From positions 7,874,001-7,938,000 of the forward strand of contig NC_060116.1 of NCBI RefSeq assembly GCF_021155765.1: DNA of 64,000 nt. Direction: 5' to 3'. Position numbers and translations under genes: made by a program. This document shows, piece after piece, positions 53,380 to 64,000 of the stretch. Below the pieces are notes generated by a model. It saw only the letters and a list, made by a program, of their open reading frames with translations. It searched no databases and was not told where the DNA came from. The DNA is from Diprion similis. Its lineage: Eukaryota > Arthropoda > Insecta > Hymenoptera > Diprionidae. Every line of letters starts with the position of its first letter. The first letter of the stretch is position 1.

Positions 53380-56300
53380 ATGGCGTACGAAAACGGAAGA
53401 AGCAGAAGCATTGACCTGGACAATATGGAATTGGATCCCATTCGGCGAACGCGTTTTCACGTCAACCGAGTTGACAGCTTGGAAGGTCGAGCTAGCCTCC
53501 TGGGGGAACAGGAGACCAAGAAATCCCTGCGTAATCTGACACGCGAAGCATTACCTCGACTAGATAACTACAGGAATATCCTAAGTCTACAAGCAGTCCA
53601 TAGACCTACCCTAGATGAATTGCACAATTCTTCTTTCGTCAACAAGGTAAATATCGCAGAGTTCGTGGCGTTCTCATACACGTCGGCCTTCGATTGCGGG
53701 GTCCACGCTTGAATTTCATGGTTTTATTTCGACCAGGACAAGCACACCACTCCACATGCCCACTGTCGATTGTAATTGAAAGATTCGTGACAGCGAATTT
53801 TAGCAACAATTTAAGCTTCGTTCAAAAGTTTATTAGAAAATTGCCTCACGTGACTCGAGGGACTGTTTTATCTGCTGGCAAAATACTGATTTCCTACTCA
53901 TTGTCCAAGAAAACAATCTTAAGACTTACGATTAGTATTTCCATTACAGTTTTATATCGATGTTAAACATTTTAAGAAGAACTTCATCGTCTCCGTACAC
54001 TTAATGCAAACTGCTGGAGTCAGTCACGTAGAAAGACAGTTACTTGACCAAAATTCAACCGATCGAGGTTTAACTACGGACCACATTGAAATGCACGTAG
54101 CTAAATAGACAGATACGTGTTTACCTATCAACCCTCACAGTAAACGTGGTTTTGAAAGCCACCCAAACACTTCAAGTTCGACTTGATTCTTTAGGGGAAA
54201 CTACGGCTCTTAACGCTTGATTCAATTGACCTAAGCTCGTTTAACAATAAAATATAATTAACGCACGTCCGTGGCTGGCTAGTAGTAGAGCAAATATAGG
54301 AACAATTAGTGCTCTTAGAATTTAAAAAGGTCCGTTGGTCGGGTCAGCAAGATGACCTTCACGTACTCGTAGGTAATTAAACAATAAGCGTTAAACGACA
54401 AATACTTGTGATCTCTGATCATAGTGCGTCGCTGACGTACAAATAAAAGCACCTCAAAACTAACTGAAGGAAAGTATATCGACAAACGCCCCATTTCTTG
54501 ATCATCCTTCAATCCTGCAAAGATCAGGATAATTTAAATCGCGGTAATTTCGACTGTTTTGGAAGGTTCTGTTGACTGGAGAAAAAACGTTTCTACTTTA
54601 TCGAGATAAAAGACTGTTAGACACAGTCAGTGTTAATTTCTTTTTGCATGATATCAGATTTCGTTTCATAAAAATTTTTCATCCTGAAGTGAAACGATAT
54701 CAATTTTCCGAACCCAGTCGTCGTCTATAAAATGCTTCCGATCTGTGCAAGGCTCCCTATTTCTCAGTAAAAATAGGAGGAAATTATACCTAGCGGTTTC
54801 CTTTCGACCGGCTCGTGCATAATCACTAATCGGCGGGCGGTTGCATGCAAATCTAACGATCCGGTCAGATATCAAGGTGGCGTGTTACCCATTGCCCTAG
54901 ACACGCGGTTGCCTAGACACCTGCTCAACTGACTACCTCCTCGATGCTTATCTCGATAGACGATTATAGCGTTGAATAGAGGAACCTAAAGTTCGAACCG
55001 AAGCAGGTCAGTTTGACGATGTCAGCGATATACGAGGCAGCAGAGTAGATGTGACACATGTGACACATAGCGTTATTATATAAATCGTTAGCCTTCATTG
55101 AACGACTGCGCGGGACCCTTCTTCCATTAGTTACTTTACCATCACCTCTGTCTCCTCCTACCTCCGCTCGTGTACGCCTGCAGATACGTTACCATCTAAA
55201 TACCAATTCTCTTCCACAGTGGATGGAATGAGCATGAATTTAAAGCGCGACGTGACAGATTCTTCAGTTGTCGCAAAGATTCGCAAAAATGCATTAGTTT
55301 TGAACGCTCGATCACTGACGATTTTTTTCCATTGATACTGATTCAATCACTTATTTGAACAAAACTAAATACCAGATACTTCAATATTACAGGGTCACGC
55401 GTCCAACACACTTCCATCATCCGTGGAGAAGCCGTTAGAAGCTGGTATCAAGTTTGGGTGGATCCAGGGTGTGCTTGTACGATGTCTCCTAAATATCTGG
55501 GGAGTGATGCTCTTCCTGCGGTTGTCGTGGGTCGTGGCACAGGCAGGGATAGGCATGTATAGTGAATTCCGGTTATGTCGCGATGCTCGGCTTATTTCGA
55601 ATCGACTGATTGGAGAACAGAGTTTAGTTAATTATCCATCCTCGTTACAGGCGAGGCACTCTTGATAATAATTACAACCACTGTGGTGACCACGATCACC
55701 TCTCTGTCTATGTCTGCCATCAGTACAAATGGTCTCATCAAAGGAGGTATGAATTCTAACCAGTGGTTCGTTTGAAACACACCTTCGTATGACATTGTAA
55801 TTAGTCTAAGTGCAGGATGAGTAAATTGAATGTTCACAGACGGTAGGGCGAATAAAAATTGCAGATACGCATACATCACATTGGCAGCAGCTAATCTATA
55901 TCCATAAACGTGACTTTACTTCTCATAACTTCAGCGAAAATAATGACGAAGCTTATAACATCTTCATGCTTTCGATTCAAGAATCTTTGAACCGATACGA
56001 CCCAGATCGATTCATAAAATTAAATGTTATTTTGACTTCGTAGGTGGAACGTATTATATGATCTCAAGATCTCTGGGTCCCGAATTTGGCGGATCCATAG
56101 GATTGATATTTTCATTAGCCAACGCCATTGCCGTCGCCATGTACGTTGTGGGATTCTGCGAAAGTCTAGTTGACTGTCTCAAGTCCTACGGCATCTGTAT
56201 CGTCGATTGCGATAGCACCGACATTAGAATAATAGGTGAACACCACTTGGTATTGGTTGAGTCAGTGACCGTGCGTCATTTTTCCGATTAAATTAAAGCG

Positions 56301-59300
56301 TACTATTTTCTCATTGACCAGGTTGCATAACAATCGTGCTGTTACTGATGATCGTCGTGATTGGAATGGAATGGGAAGCGAAGGCACAGTTGGGCCTGCT
56401 GGTCATACTTTTGGTCGCCATAGCAGACTTTGCAATTGGCACTTTTATTGGGCCAAAAGACGAGGGAGAAAAAGCCAAGGGATTCGTTGGCTACAGAGGT
56501 AAAAAAATTCAAACTGGAATTACATGCCATTCGTTCCACAAACTTTACTAGCTACCTTATTTTCCAGCTGAATTATTGAGGGAAAATTTTTATCCGGACT
56601 ACAGATACAGCGAAGGAGTGGACCACAATTTCTTTTCAGTCCTGGCAATTTTTTTCCCTGCAGCAACGGGAATTTTAGCTGGCGCCAATATTTCCGGCGA
56701 TTTAAAGGTATGTCACATTTAGCTTACCAGTTAATAATTCAAAACAGGAAAATACAACAATCAGTTGAGTATTTTATTTCGATTTCAGGATCCTCAGTCA
56801 GCTATTCCAAAGGGAACTCTCCTGTCGATCCTAGTAACAACGGTCACTTATCTGCTGATGGTTGTTATGGTTGGAGCCAGTGTTCTCCGCGATGCATCAG
56901 GAAATGTGACAGATCTGATTTCTTCAATGACAGAATCACCGATCCTAAGTTCAACCGTAACTGAAACAATAGTCGTCTTCCAAAATGCAAGCACCATCGA
57001 AAATGACACGTCAACTATCCCAGAGAACGTGACCAACCCCATGAAAGATGCGATAGATAGATCGTGGTCGATTTATGGGACAGCTTTCAACTGCACCGGA
57101 GGATGCGCGTACGGATCACACAATAGTTTCCAAGTACGTGAGACAAACTGAACTAAGATTTTCGCGGAACATGTATAGATTTACGATCATTCACCTGCTC
57201 TTACAGGTAATCGAATTGGTTTCTTTCTTCGGACCGTTGATATACGCCGGCTGTTTCGCAGCATCATTGTCCAGCGCCTTAGCGTCCCTGGTATCGGCGC
57301 CAAAGGTCTTCCAAGCGCTTTGCCTCGATGAATTGTATCCAGTAATCGCTTGGTTCAGCGGACAGCCTGGGAAAGAACCAGTCAGAGGATACATCCTCAC
57401 GTTTGCCGTCGCTGTTGGATTCATTTTGATTGGTAAATAATAATTAATGTTCTACTGCAGTATGATTGAGCGTTCAGTCATGCATGTATTAAACGAATTT
57501 ACCAACTTCTACGCACAGGGGAACTAAACACAATCGCACCGCTGATATCAAATTTCTTTCTCGCGGCATACACCTTGGTCAACTTCAGCACCTTCCACGC
57601 CTCGTTGGCCAAGCCGATCGGCTGGCGCCCGACGTTTAAGGTATTGAATGAATAAATATAATTGATAACGGTTAATTATTTCACGCTAACCGATAACTTC
57701 TGTCCTCATAAATACCCTGCGATTTCATCTTATATGTTACAGTATTACAATATGTGGCTCAGTTTGGCAGGGGCTGTACTTTGCGTCGCCGTCATGTTCT
57801 TAATTTCATGGTGGACTGCACTCATCACCCTGTCCGTTGTGCTCGCCCTGTATCTTGTCGTTTCATACAGGAAACCTGGTATAAATTAATTCATTCAAAT
57901 TCTAAGTTATGTAGTTGTGACGGTATAATCTTTGGTTGGACATTCACATCAGTTTCCCGTCCTATCTTTCGCTTCCAGATGTCAACTGGGGATCCACGAC
58001 CCAGGCTCAGACCTACAGCAGTGCGCTAACGGCGGTGCAGCAACTCGATCGCGTTGAAGAACACGTTAAAAATTATAGGCCACAAGTCTTGGTGCTCAGC
58101 GGACCCCCGAGTGCTCGTTCGGTGTTGGTGGATTTTGCACATCTTGTCACAAAGAACCACTCTCTGCTGATATGCGGGAACATCGTTGAGGTTTTACAAA
58201 GGCCCTTGAATGAATTTGGTGGTAATTCTTATTTCTACGATGTACTTGGTGTCATTAATTTATCCAATTTCAAAATTGCAGTCTATTCTTCCTCATCGAA
58301 CGCGTGCCTCTCTAATCAGTAAATCGATATCCTGGCTGAGGGCCAATAAAGTAAAAGGATTTTACTCGATGATTGACGGGACAACGTTTCAAGAGGGAGC
58401 CACAGCAATGCTGCAAGTATCAGGCCTCGGTAAATTGAAACCAAACATTCTTCTGATGGGTTACAAACAGGATTGGGCCGCTTGTTCACATGATGAGCTT
58501 AACATGTATTTCAACGTAATGCAGTAAGCGGTTTTTGCATCAATTCTTCGGCAATCCTGAATTGCGAATGCGCTGGGTTTGAACCTTTAAAATTTTTGCA
58601 TCTCACAGCAAGGCGCTAGACATACACGTGGCGGTTGCTCTGCTCCGTGTTAACGACGGCTTGGACTACAGTTCGATAATGTGCGACGCCGAACAGCAGT
58701 CTACATCCCCAAGAAAAATCTCCTCAACTAGTATGTCGCAAAATCGAAGCTTTTCGCAATTGAGCCAAGGTAATCTCTCACTTCGACAGAATGGAAGAAC
58801 TTGTCTAATGATAGTAAACTTGCTTTCTCAAACCGAAATATGAATCTCATATTTTTCAATGAAAGATATAAGGTAGCCATATCTCACATGCTTTTTGATA
58901 ATCAAACCTCATTTCTGAGACAGATCTTATCGTTAGAGAACTCATTCAAAAATTGATCCAGCTTATAGAATATGCACAAAAAACATCGTAACGTATGTTT
59001 GCTAAATTAATCGAGTGCGCTCGAAATTTTCCAGCAAGTAGCGCATCTGATATTTCGATGCCCGGAAGTCCGGCACCCCGAAGATCTCATGTGGTTAGCG
59101 AATATCCGAATCCAACGACCGAGGATCGCATAGAGCCTCGACAAACCGTGGAGGTTATCTCCAAGGAAGTCTTGACGAGCGTGACGAGGTTCCAAAGAAA
59201 ACAGAAGAAAGGAACCATAGATGTATGGTGGCTCTACGACGACGGTGGACTGACCTTGCTGATGCCTTACATCATCAGTACTAGAAGTAATTGGGCAAGT

Positions 59301-60218
59301 TGCAAGCTGAGAGTATTCGCCCTGGCAAATAGGCATTCGGAGCTTGAGTACGAGCAGAGAAGGTAGGTGAAAATAATCATAAAAACTTGAGAATTATTTT
59401 ATAACCATTGATTAATCGAGATGAGATCTCCGTCCTGTTTTAGTATGGCCAGTCTGCTGGCAAAATTTCGGATAGACTATTCCGCGCTGACAGTTATTCC
59501 GGACATAACTAAGCCAGCACAGCCGGCAACAACGAATTTCTTCAATCTGTTAATAGCCGACTTCCAACAACCTGAAAATCCCCAGGATCCCGATAGCGGT
59601 GAGCATTAAAACACTTATTTGATAACTGAGATGATGTGTGTTTCGTCATTTCATCTATTGTTATTAACGAAATTTGTTATCAATAAAAACCGCATCGTTG
59701 CTTGGTTTTTACAGTTCCATTGAAAGATTCAGAGCTCCTGGCGATGAAGGAAAAAACAAACAGACACCTTCGTCTTCGTGAAATACTTCTGGAAAATTCA
59801 ATGGAGGCCAATCTGATAGTAATGTAAGATCGACAGATATAACGTTTTGCAATAAATAACCCAATACTAACGAGAAACGATTCGAACAAGTAAAGTGTGG
59901 AATTTAGTATAACGAAATCTGTAAAGAAAAGACTAATTGTAAAACAATAGCTCGGTTTTTCATCGTAAAATTTTCCGTTACTGCATTGCATAACAAATTA
60001 TATCTATATTTGAAATCTTATAATAGATTTCACCGAGAAATGCGTGTGACTTGACAAATCCTTTTTTATTCTGTTTCTAAAGGACACTTCCGATGCCGAG
60101 AAAGGGGGCTGTTTCCGCACCATTGTACATGGCTTGGTTGGAGACTCTGACCAGAGACATGCCACCGTTTTTGTTGGTACGAGGGAATCACACATCTGTT
60201 CTCACCTTCTACTCATGA
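53380..60218 (+). CDS. SLC12 sodium-potassium-chloride cotransporter, NKCC type (complete, 17 exons)
   Basis: Plasma-membrane electroneutral Na-K-2Cl cotransporter (insect bumetanide-sensitive type), 1067 residues. Exons: 53380-53646, 55393-55552, 55651-55746, 56044-56235, 56322-56498, 56568-56707, 56789-57133, 57207-57432, 57519-57640, 57743-57878, 57979-58190, 58282-58523, 58609-58769, 59035-59362, 59444-59598, 59715-59823, 60083-60218. Phases agree throughout. The cytoplasmic N-terminus has an RFHV motif (25-28, SPAK/OSR1 docking type) and [13 protein letters not shown], with Thr54 at the WNK-SPAK site. [14 protein letters not shown] marks TM1. TM3 has VAMYVVGF with Tyr208, the potassium-site residue of NKCC (His in NCC). 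The TM7-TM8 loop has five N-glycosylation sequons. [12 protein letters not shown] and the C-terminal SVLTFYS are family hallmarks. The intron after exon 2 is GC-AG. Orthology to Drosophila Ncc69 or CG31547 is not decided. Confidence 0.96.
53647..55392 (+). other. SLC12 intron 1 (1.7 kb)
   Basis: GTAAAT donor to TATTACAG acceptor. It separates the regulatory N-terminus from the first membrane segment, a usual place for alternative first exons. A further exon here is not seen. Confidence 0.8.
55553..55650 (+). other. Non-canonical GC-AG intron of the SLC12 gene
   Basis: The donor is GCATGT and the acceptor GTTACAG. The protein family requires AGIG followed by EALLI. Only a cut after ATAG at 55552 keeps this frame (G + GC gives Gly143). 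Using the nearby GT at 55557 shifts the frame and destroys TM2. Confidence 0.85.
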
Positions 60219-60560
60219 ATGAGAAAAGTGGCCTGAGTGTTTAAAATTTTTTTGTCCAAGAGTTTTCTTGTATCGCGTAAACCAAAAAACAATTAAAATG
60301 TTCAAACAAGCATCTACCATTACAAGCAGCCAAAGATTTTTCTGGAGTGTATTACGTAGTCGTTATACTGAATGATGATGAAGAAAGTTTCCACTCTAAT
60401 ATTACCGAGAATGAGACTAACAATAAGGAAAAATATTATGGGTATACATCTACTAGGTATATAAATGGGTGCATTTTAAGCCTTTGCTTTAGAAATTCAC
60501 GGTAGACGGAATGTCAGGTTTAATTTTTCTACTTATCATGTGGTAATAAACAGCGTAACA
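60219..60560 (+). other. SLC12 3'UTR
   Basis: AT-rich sequence after the TGA at 60216-60218, with AATAAA at 60545-60550 as the best poly(A) signal. Confidence 0.5.
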
Positions 60561-62600
60561 TTAACTTGAGTATAGTCTGTTTATCTCACGGTCACGAACA
60601 AGGCTAGATTAAAATAACTCACGGCTTCGGGTAGGAAATTGAAATTCTTCCAACTACATACCCTAAGGAATACGTGTGCATTGTGAAACCATGATACTGA
60701 AAAACGAATTATTGAAACACCCTCGGCGATTATAAAGCTTCAAGTAATTTCATTATTGTCAGCACAATAACGCCTTTGGCAGTAACATAAAATTCAAGAA
60801 CGTTCTTCGGTGTTATAAATATGCTGACCTTCCATCAATACTACGTGTGTAAGTGGTGACTGTCAAAGTTGTGCATCAATTTCGAGCGTAATTCTTAATT
60901 AAAATGATATAGTAATCCCGGTGCGTGTTACGCCGGTTATAAAACTTGATGTACTGTAATTGCAGGACGTATTATTATTGTTAGTCAACGCCTCAAATTA
61001 ACCACTGCTATTTCCTATTTTATATTCAATATTAAAAAGCTAATTGTAAGCCACACTAACGAGCCAACGACTGGAAAAATGTACGGATGAATCCGTGGGG
61101 AGAAATACGTTCTATGGTGGTATTAAATAATTTTCACAAATGTTTAGAACAGATGATTTACAAAGTCGAACGTGCGTTCAGTAAAAACGACAAGATAATC
61201 AACGGAATCAAATACGGCCGATGCCTTATAGGTGTGTAATAGCTCATTAAAGCTAACATGAATGTATGCATAATAAATACAGCTGTATAAGGAAACGCGA
61301 GGTTGATTACGAGCAGCTTTAAACACGGTTCAAACTTTCGAAGCACCTATTATGAATCAAGAAGAAGAAAATTATTTGTACAAACTTACACGCAGCAGTT
61401 TCGATCACGCAATTAAATCGATTCAGAACACAAGTCACGCTTTTTAATTCGACCTGATAATAAGCAAAAATGCGGTAGAGTTGTTCGTGATAATTTATGA
61501 ATTCTGGTATTCTAATAATTGCAGAATTTCTAGATAGATTATTTCAATGCAACGTGCACGTGAAATCTCTTGCGTCAGATGGAAGAGAAAGCTGTACACA
61601 AGTTTCAATTTTTCCACCAGAGATCGGTAACATGCAAGTATATAGCCTCTGTGGTTTTCAACATTGTGTATGCTGTTCGGAAATCGTAGTAAAGAATTTT
61701 CAGCCCATATCTTGAGCTTGATACCTCTAGTGAAAACCTGATTGGAAGTCAAGCTTAAGACTTCTGCAGACGCCTAAGTCCTCAAACCGGTAAGAGTAAA
61801 TTTTTTTGTCGCAATAAACCATCAACACTTCTGGCCAGCAAAATTTTTTCTGGATCCTCAAATTCCAATTCAAGCACTAACTATAGCAAACATGTCTCAT
61901 AGCGAATTCCTGTGTCTCATCAGCTACAAGATGAACTTCTATACAGTTTATCTCAGGTTTTACGAAGAATAACACGAAGCCAGACGATCTCGGTGGGTAC
62001 GAAGTAGCAGGAAGCGTGGCATGTGAGATACCGTAAAGGTAGTAATTTTATTGCGAGTTGCAGCGTAAAGTTAATATCAGGCATTAAAGAAGACCAAGAG
62101 ATGAAGAATTCCACCACACTAAGATTGCTGTTGAATACAACTCACTGTCGTGGAATTCTAAATGAGATAAAAGCAAACAGCTGGATTAATTGCTATTCGG
62201 GAGCAATTCAGATTAACAAGTTGGTATAAGCCATGGTGAATTTTAGGAAAAAAATATGATTGTTCAAAATTGCAAATATGTAAATTACCTTTTTTCGATA
62301 TCTCAGAATGTGTGCAAGTGTGCAATGGGTTCGAACTGTTATTTACTACGCATCTGAAAACTTGATTTCAGTCACGCTAATGAGAATCACACATAGCTTT
62401 GCCTCAATTCTCCTTGTTACGCTAATAAATTAAGATGTTCACACTCTTTTTATCTTGTGATTCGAAGAACTTGAAAAAAACTTGTTGAATTCGTAGAATT
62501 GTGAAACGACAAGTTGCGAGTGCAGTAATCATAGTGATATTTCATTACAGTGATAAAGTTTCATCGTAATTGGATCTATGATTTGATCAAGTGAAAGTGT
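60561..62600. other. AT-rich gap without a supported gene
   Basis: Hydrophobic minus-strand frames near 61144-61346 are short, T-rich and lack splice sites of quality. I searched this stretch for downstream exons of the block at 62608-62740 and found none convincing. Confidence 0.5.
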
Positions 62601-62607
62601 TACTTAC

Positions 62608-62740
62608 GATTAGTATTGTTCTCGTACTTGGGACGCAGAGACATCGCAGTATGCATAGAAATGAGATCCGTCGCAGAAACGGTAACGGTACTCTCGAGAC
62701 AAATCCAGGCCACCGTGTTGCTAAGCGTCAATGCCAACAT
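62608..62740 (-). CDS. Candidate exon of an unrecognised protein (partial)
   Basis: On the minus strand a pyrimidine tract and acceptor (CTCTCTGTTTCAG, ending at 62741) lead directly into ATG. One frame stays open for 44 codons, and a strong GTAAGT donor follows at 62607. The other two frames close within seven codons. The product starts MLALTLSNTVAWICLES, a probable membrane segment, and ends in a polar stretch with NNT. The base composition is higher in G+C than the flanks. It could be a first coding exon after a leader intron or an internal phase-0 exon. A faint likeness to a membrane segment of otopetrin-type channels is only a guess. No partner exon was found in the window. Confidence 0.45.
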
Positions 62741-62744
62741 CTGA

Positions 62745-64000
62745 AACAGAGAGAATAAATCACAGCGAGGGCAAACTCGACATTGTTAGAATCCGAACGA
62801 TGAATGTCCAGGGTTTGTTCCGCGTGAATTTTGCGAAACGAACATAATTCCCGTGTCGGACAACAAGTTACGAAAATAAAATACACCAACGAAAAAGGTG
62901 GACTAATTGGTCTGAGGTCAAAGGACAAATTGGGTTCTCCATTGACGCGGAAAGCATCTCACCATTCCAGACCATTTCCCATTCGAGAATCCTTGTCAAG
63001 CACGCGACATCCTTAATCGTGTCAAGTTCTTCGCGTCTCCCGAGTCTGAACCTGACGTATCGTGGCCGCTTCACTCTACGCTCCGAAGATCGATAGTAGT
63101 CTAGGCATCATAGTTCAAACGATTCGTAGTTCTCGAGACCCGATCGATTCTCCAGTGAATCAAAGGTGAATGCACCATAGCCAAGCTATGCGTGTGGCTA
63201 GTTAGTTAGTGTGTGACTCTATGTGAGCAATCATTTACACGGTTAAAAAGTTATCTCCGGCTCGTTTCCTTAGATTTAGAGAAACCCTCGCAGCTCCATT
63301 GCAGGTTAAAAAATTGACTTAAAGCGTGGTTGATTCAATACACAAAAATTGACGAAAAGTGGATTAACGGATCAGCCGATATTGCCACTTTGATGTTGGC
63401 TGACTACGAAAACCGCGACTTATTGTTAGATTTAACGGAAAAACCTATCAAAGAAAATAATCTGAAATCTCGTCAAATTTTTATTACTTTTTTTGCATCG
63501 GCGTGGTAACAACATGTTTCCGTTGTCGTATTCGTAACGCTTGGTTACGTTGCTCAGACTAAGTCAACGACTCTGCGAATGTATTATGCATGAGAATGTG
63601 TACACATTTGCAGCAAAAGGCTGGGCTACATGACCGGAAGGAACAGCCAGGGACAAAAGGCGACGACTGCAGCATCGGTCGTCAAAAAATGCGACAATTT
63701 GACACAACTTTCGTCTTCAAAGATAAGACTTTCAAGTTGGAGGATTTCTAATTTCACATTGTTTCGAAAGAATTAAATCCGTGGATGGTGGTACTGGAAG
63801 ATTTCACTGATCAGAAAAAGACAGTTTCGATTTGTTGCCATGGTCACGAAACTTTAATTCCTCACCCACCTTTGAATTTTAACTTTTATTGCAAAAACCG
63901 AGACTCAGGAGGATATTGCATCGAACTTTTTGTCTCTCAAATAGTAAAAAGCTAGTGGCTTGAGGAGAGAAAATGAATCGCGATCAGTCATTGCTTGAAC
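62745..64000. other. Right-hand flank, no supported gene
   Basis: Slightly GC-richer at about 62.94-63.16 kb. A minus-strand frame there (68 codons) runs into a GTGAGA donor-like site at about 62960. It could be an upstream exon or leader of the 62608-62740 block, but it has no recognisable similarity. Confidence 0.3.

Noticed and set aside
55557..55562. GT donor just after the GC donor of SLC12 exon 2
   Set aside because: Using it shifts the frame and loses the conserved TM2 sequence; the GC donor at 55553 fits.
58191..58280. Read-through of SLC12 exon 11 beyond 58190
   Set aside because: The open frame continues, but only the GAG/GTTTTA cut gives the phase needed by the next conserved exon at 58282.

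Overview
The window is nuclear DNA of an insect, most likely a hymenopteran. The coding genes are split by many spliceosomal introns, the spaces between genes are long and AT-rich, and two genes are typical of insects: a glycine-rich secreted cuticle-type protein and a c-type lysozyme relative. Order level is inference from the protein sequences; nothing here fixes the species. No bacterial, viral, CRISPR or intact transposon genes were seen.

Layout from left to right. (1) 70-5330, minus: the 5' end of an Hrb27C/Hrp48 (DAZAP1-type) RNA-binding protein, with a 7-residue first coding exon, a 5.0 kb intron and an RRM1 exon. The rest lies beyond the left edge. (2) About 13.78-24.97 kb, plus: a complete chondroitin sulfate synthase (Chsy) with a GC-rich promoter and leader, five coding exons and 832 residues. 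(3) 26409-26873, minus: a single-exon lysozyme c relative that has lost both catalytic acids but keeps all eight cysteines. (4) 42448-43816, plus: a two-exon glycine-rich secreted structural protein with a TATA box, and a strong inverted repeat in its 3' region. (5) 53380-60218, plus: a complete 17-exon SLC12 cation-chloride cotransporter of NKCC type, 1067 residues, including one non-canonical GC-AG intron. (6) 62608-62740, minus: one exon-like block of an unrecognised protein.

The remaining stretches (5.6-13.4, 27-42, 44.6-53 and 60.5-64 kb) show no gene I can support. They hold simple repeats, two inverted-repeat elements, GC-rich islands and a cluster of NRF-1-like palindromes near 48.4-48.95 kb. 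The genes do not form a pathway: RNA regulation, proteoglycan synthesis, a probable immunity or binding protein, cuticle, and salt transport sit side by side as in an ordinary insect locus. I see no new multi-gene system. The best leads are the catalytically dead lysozyme, the paired helix motif and hairpin of the cuticle gene, and the GC-AG intron.
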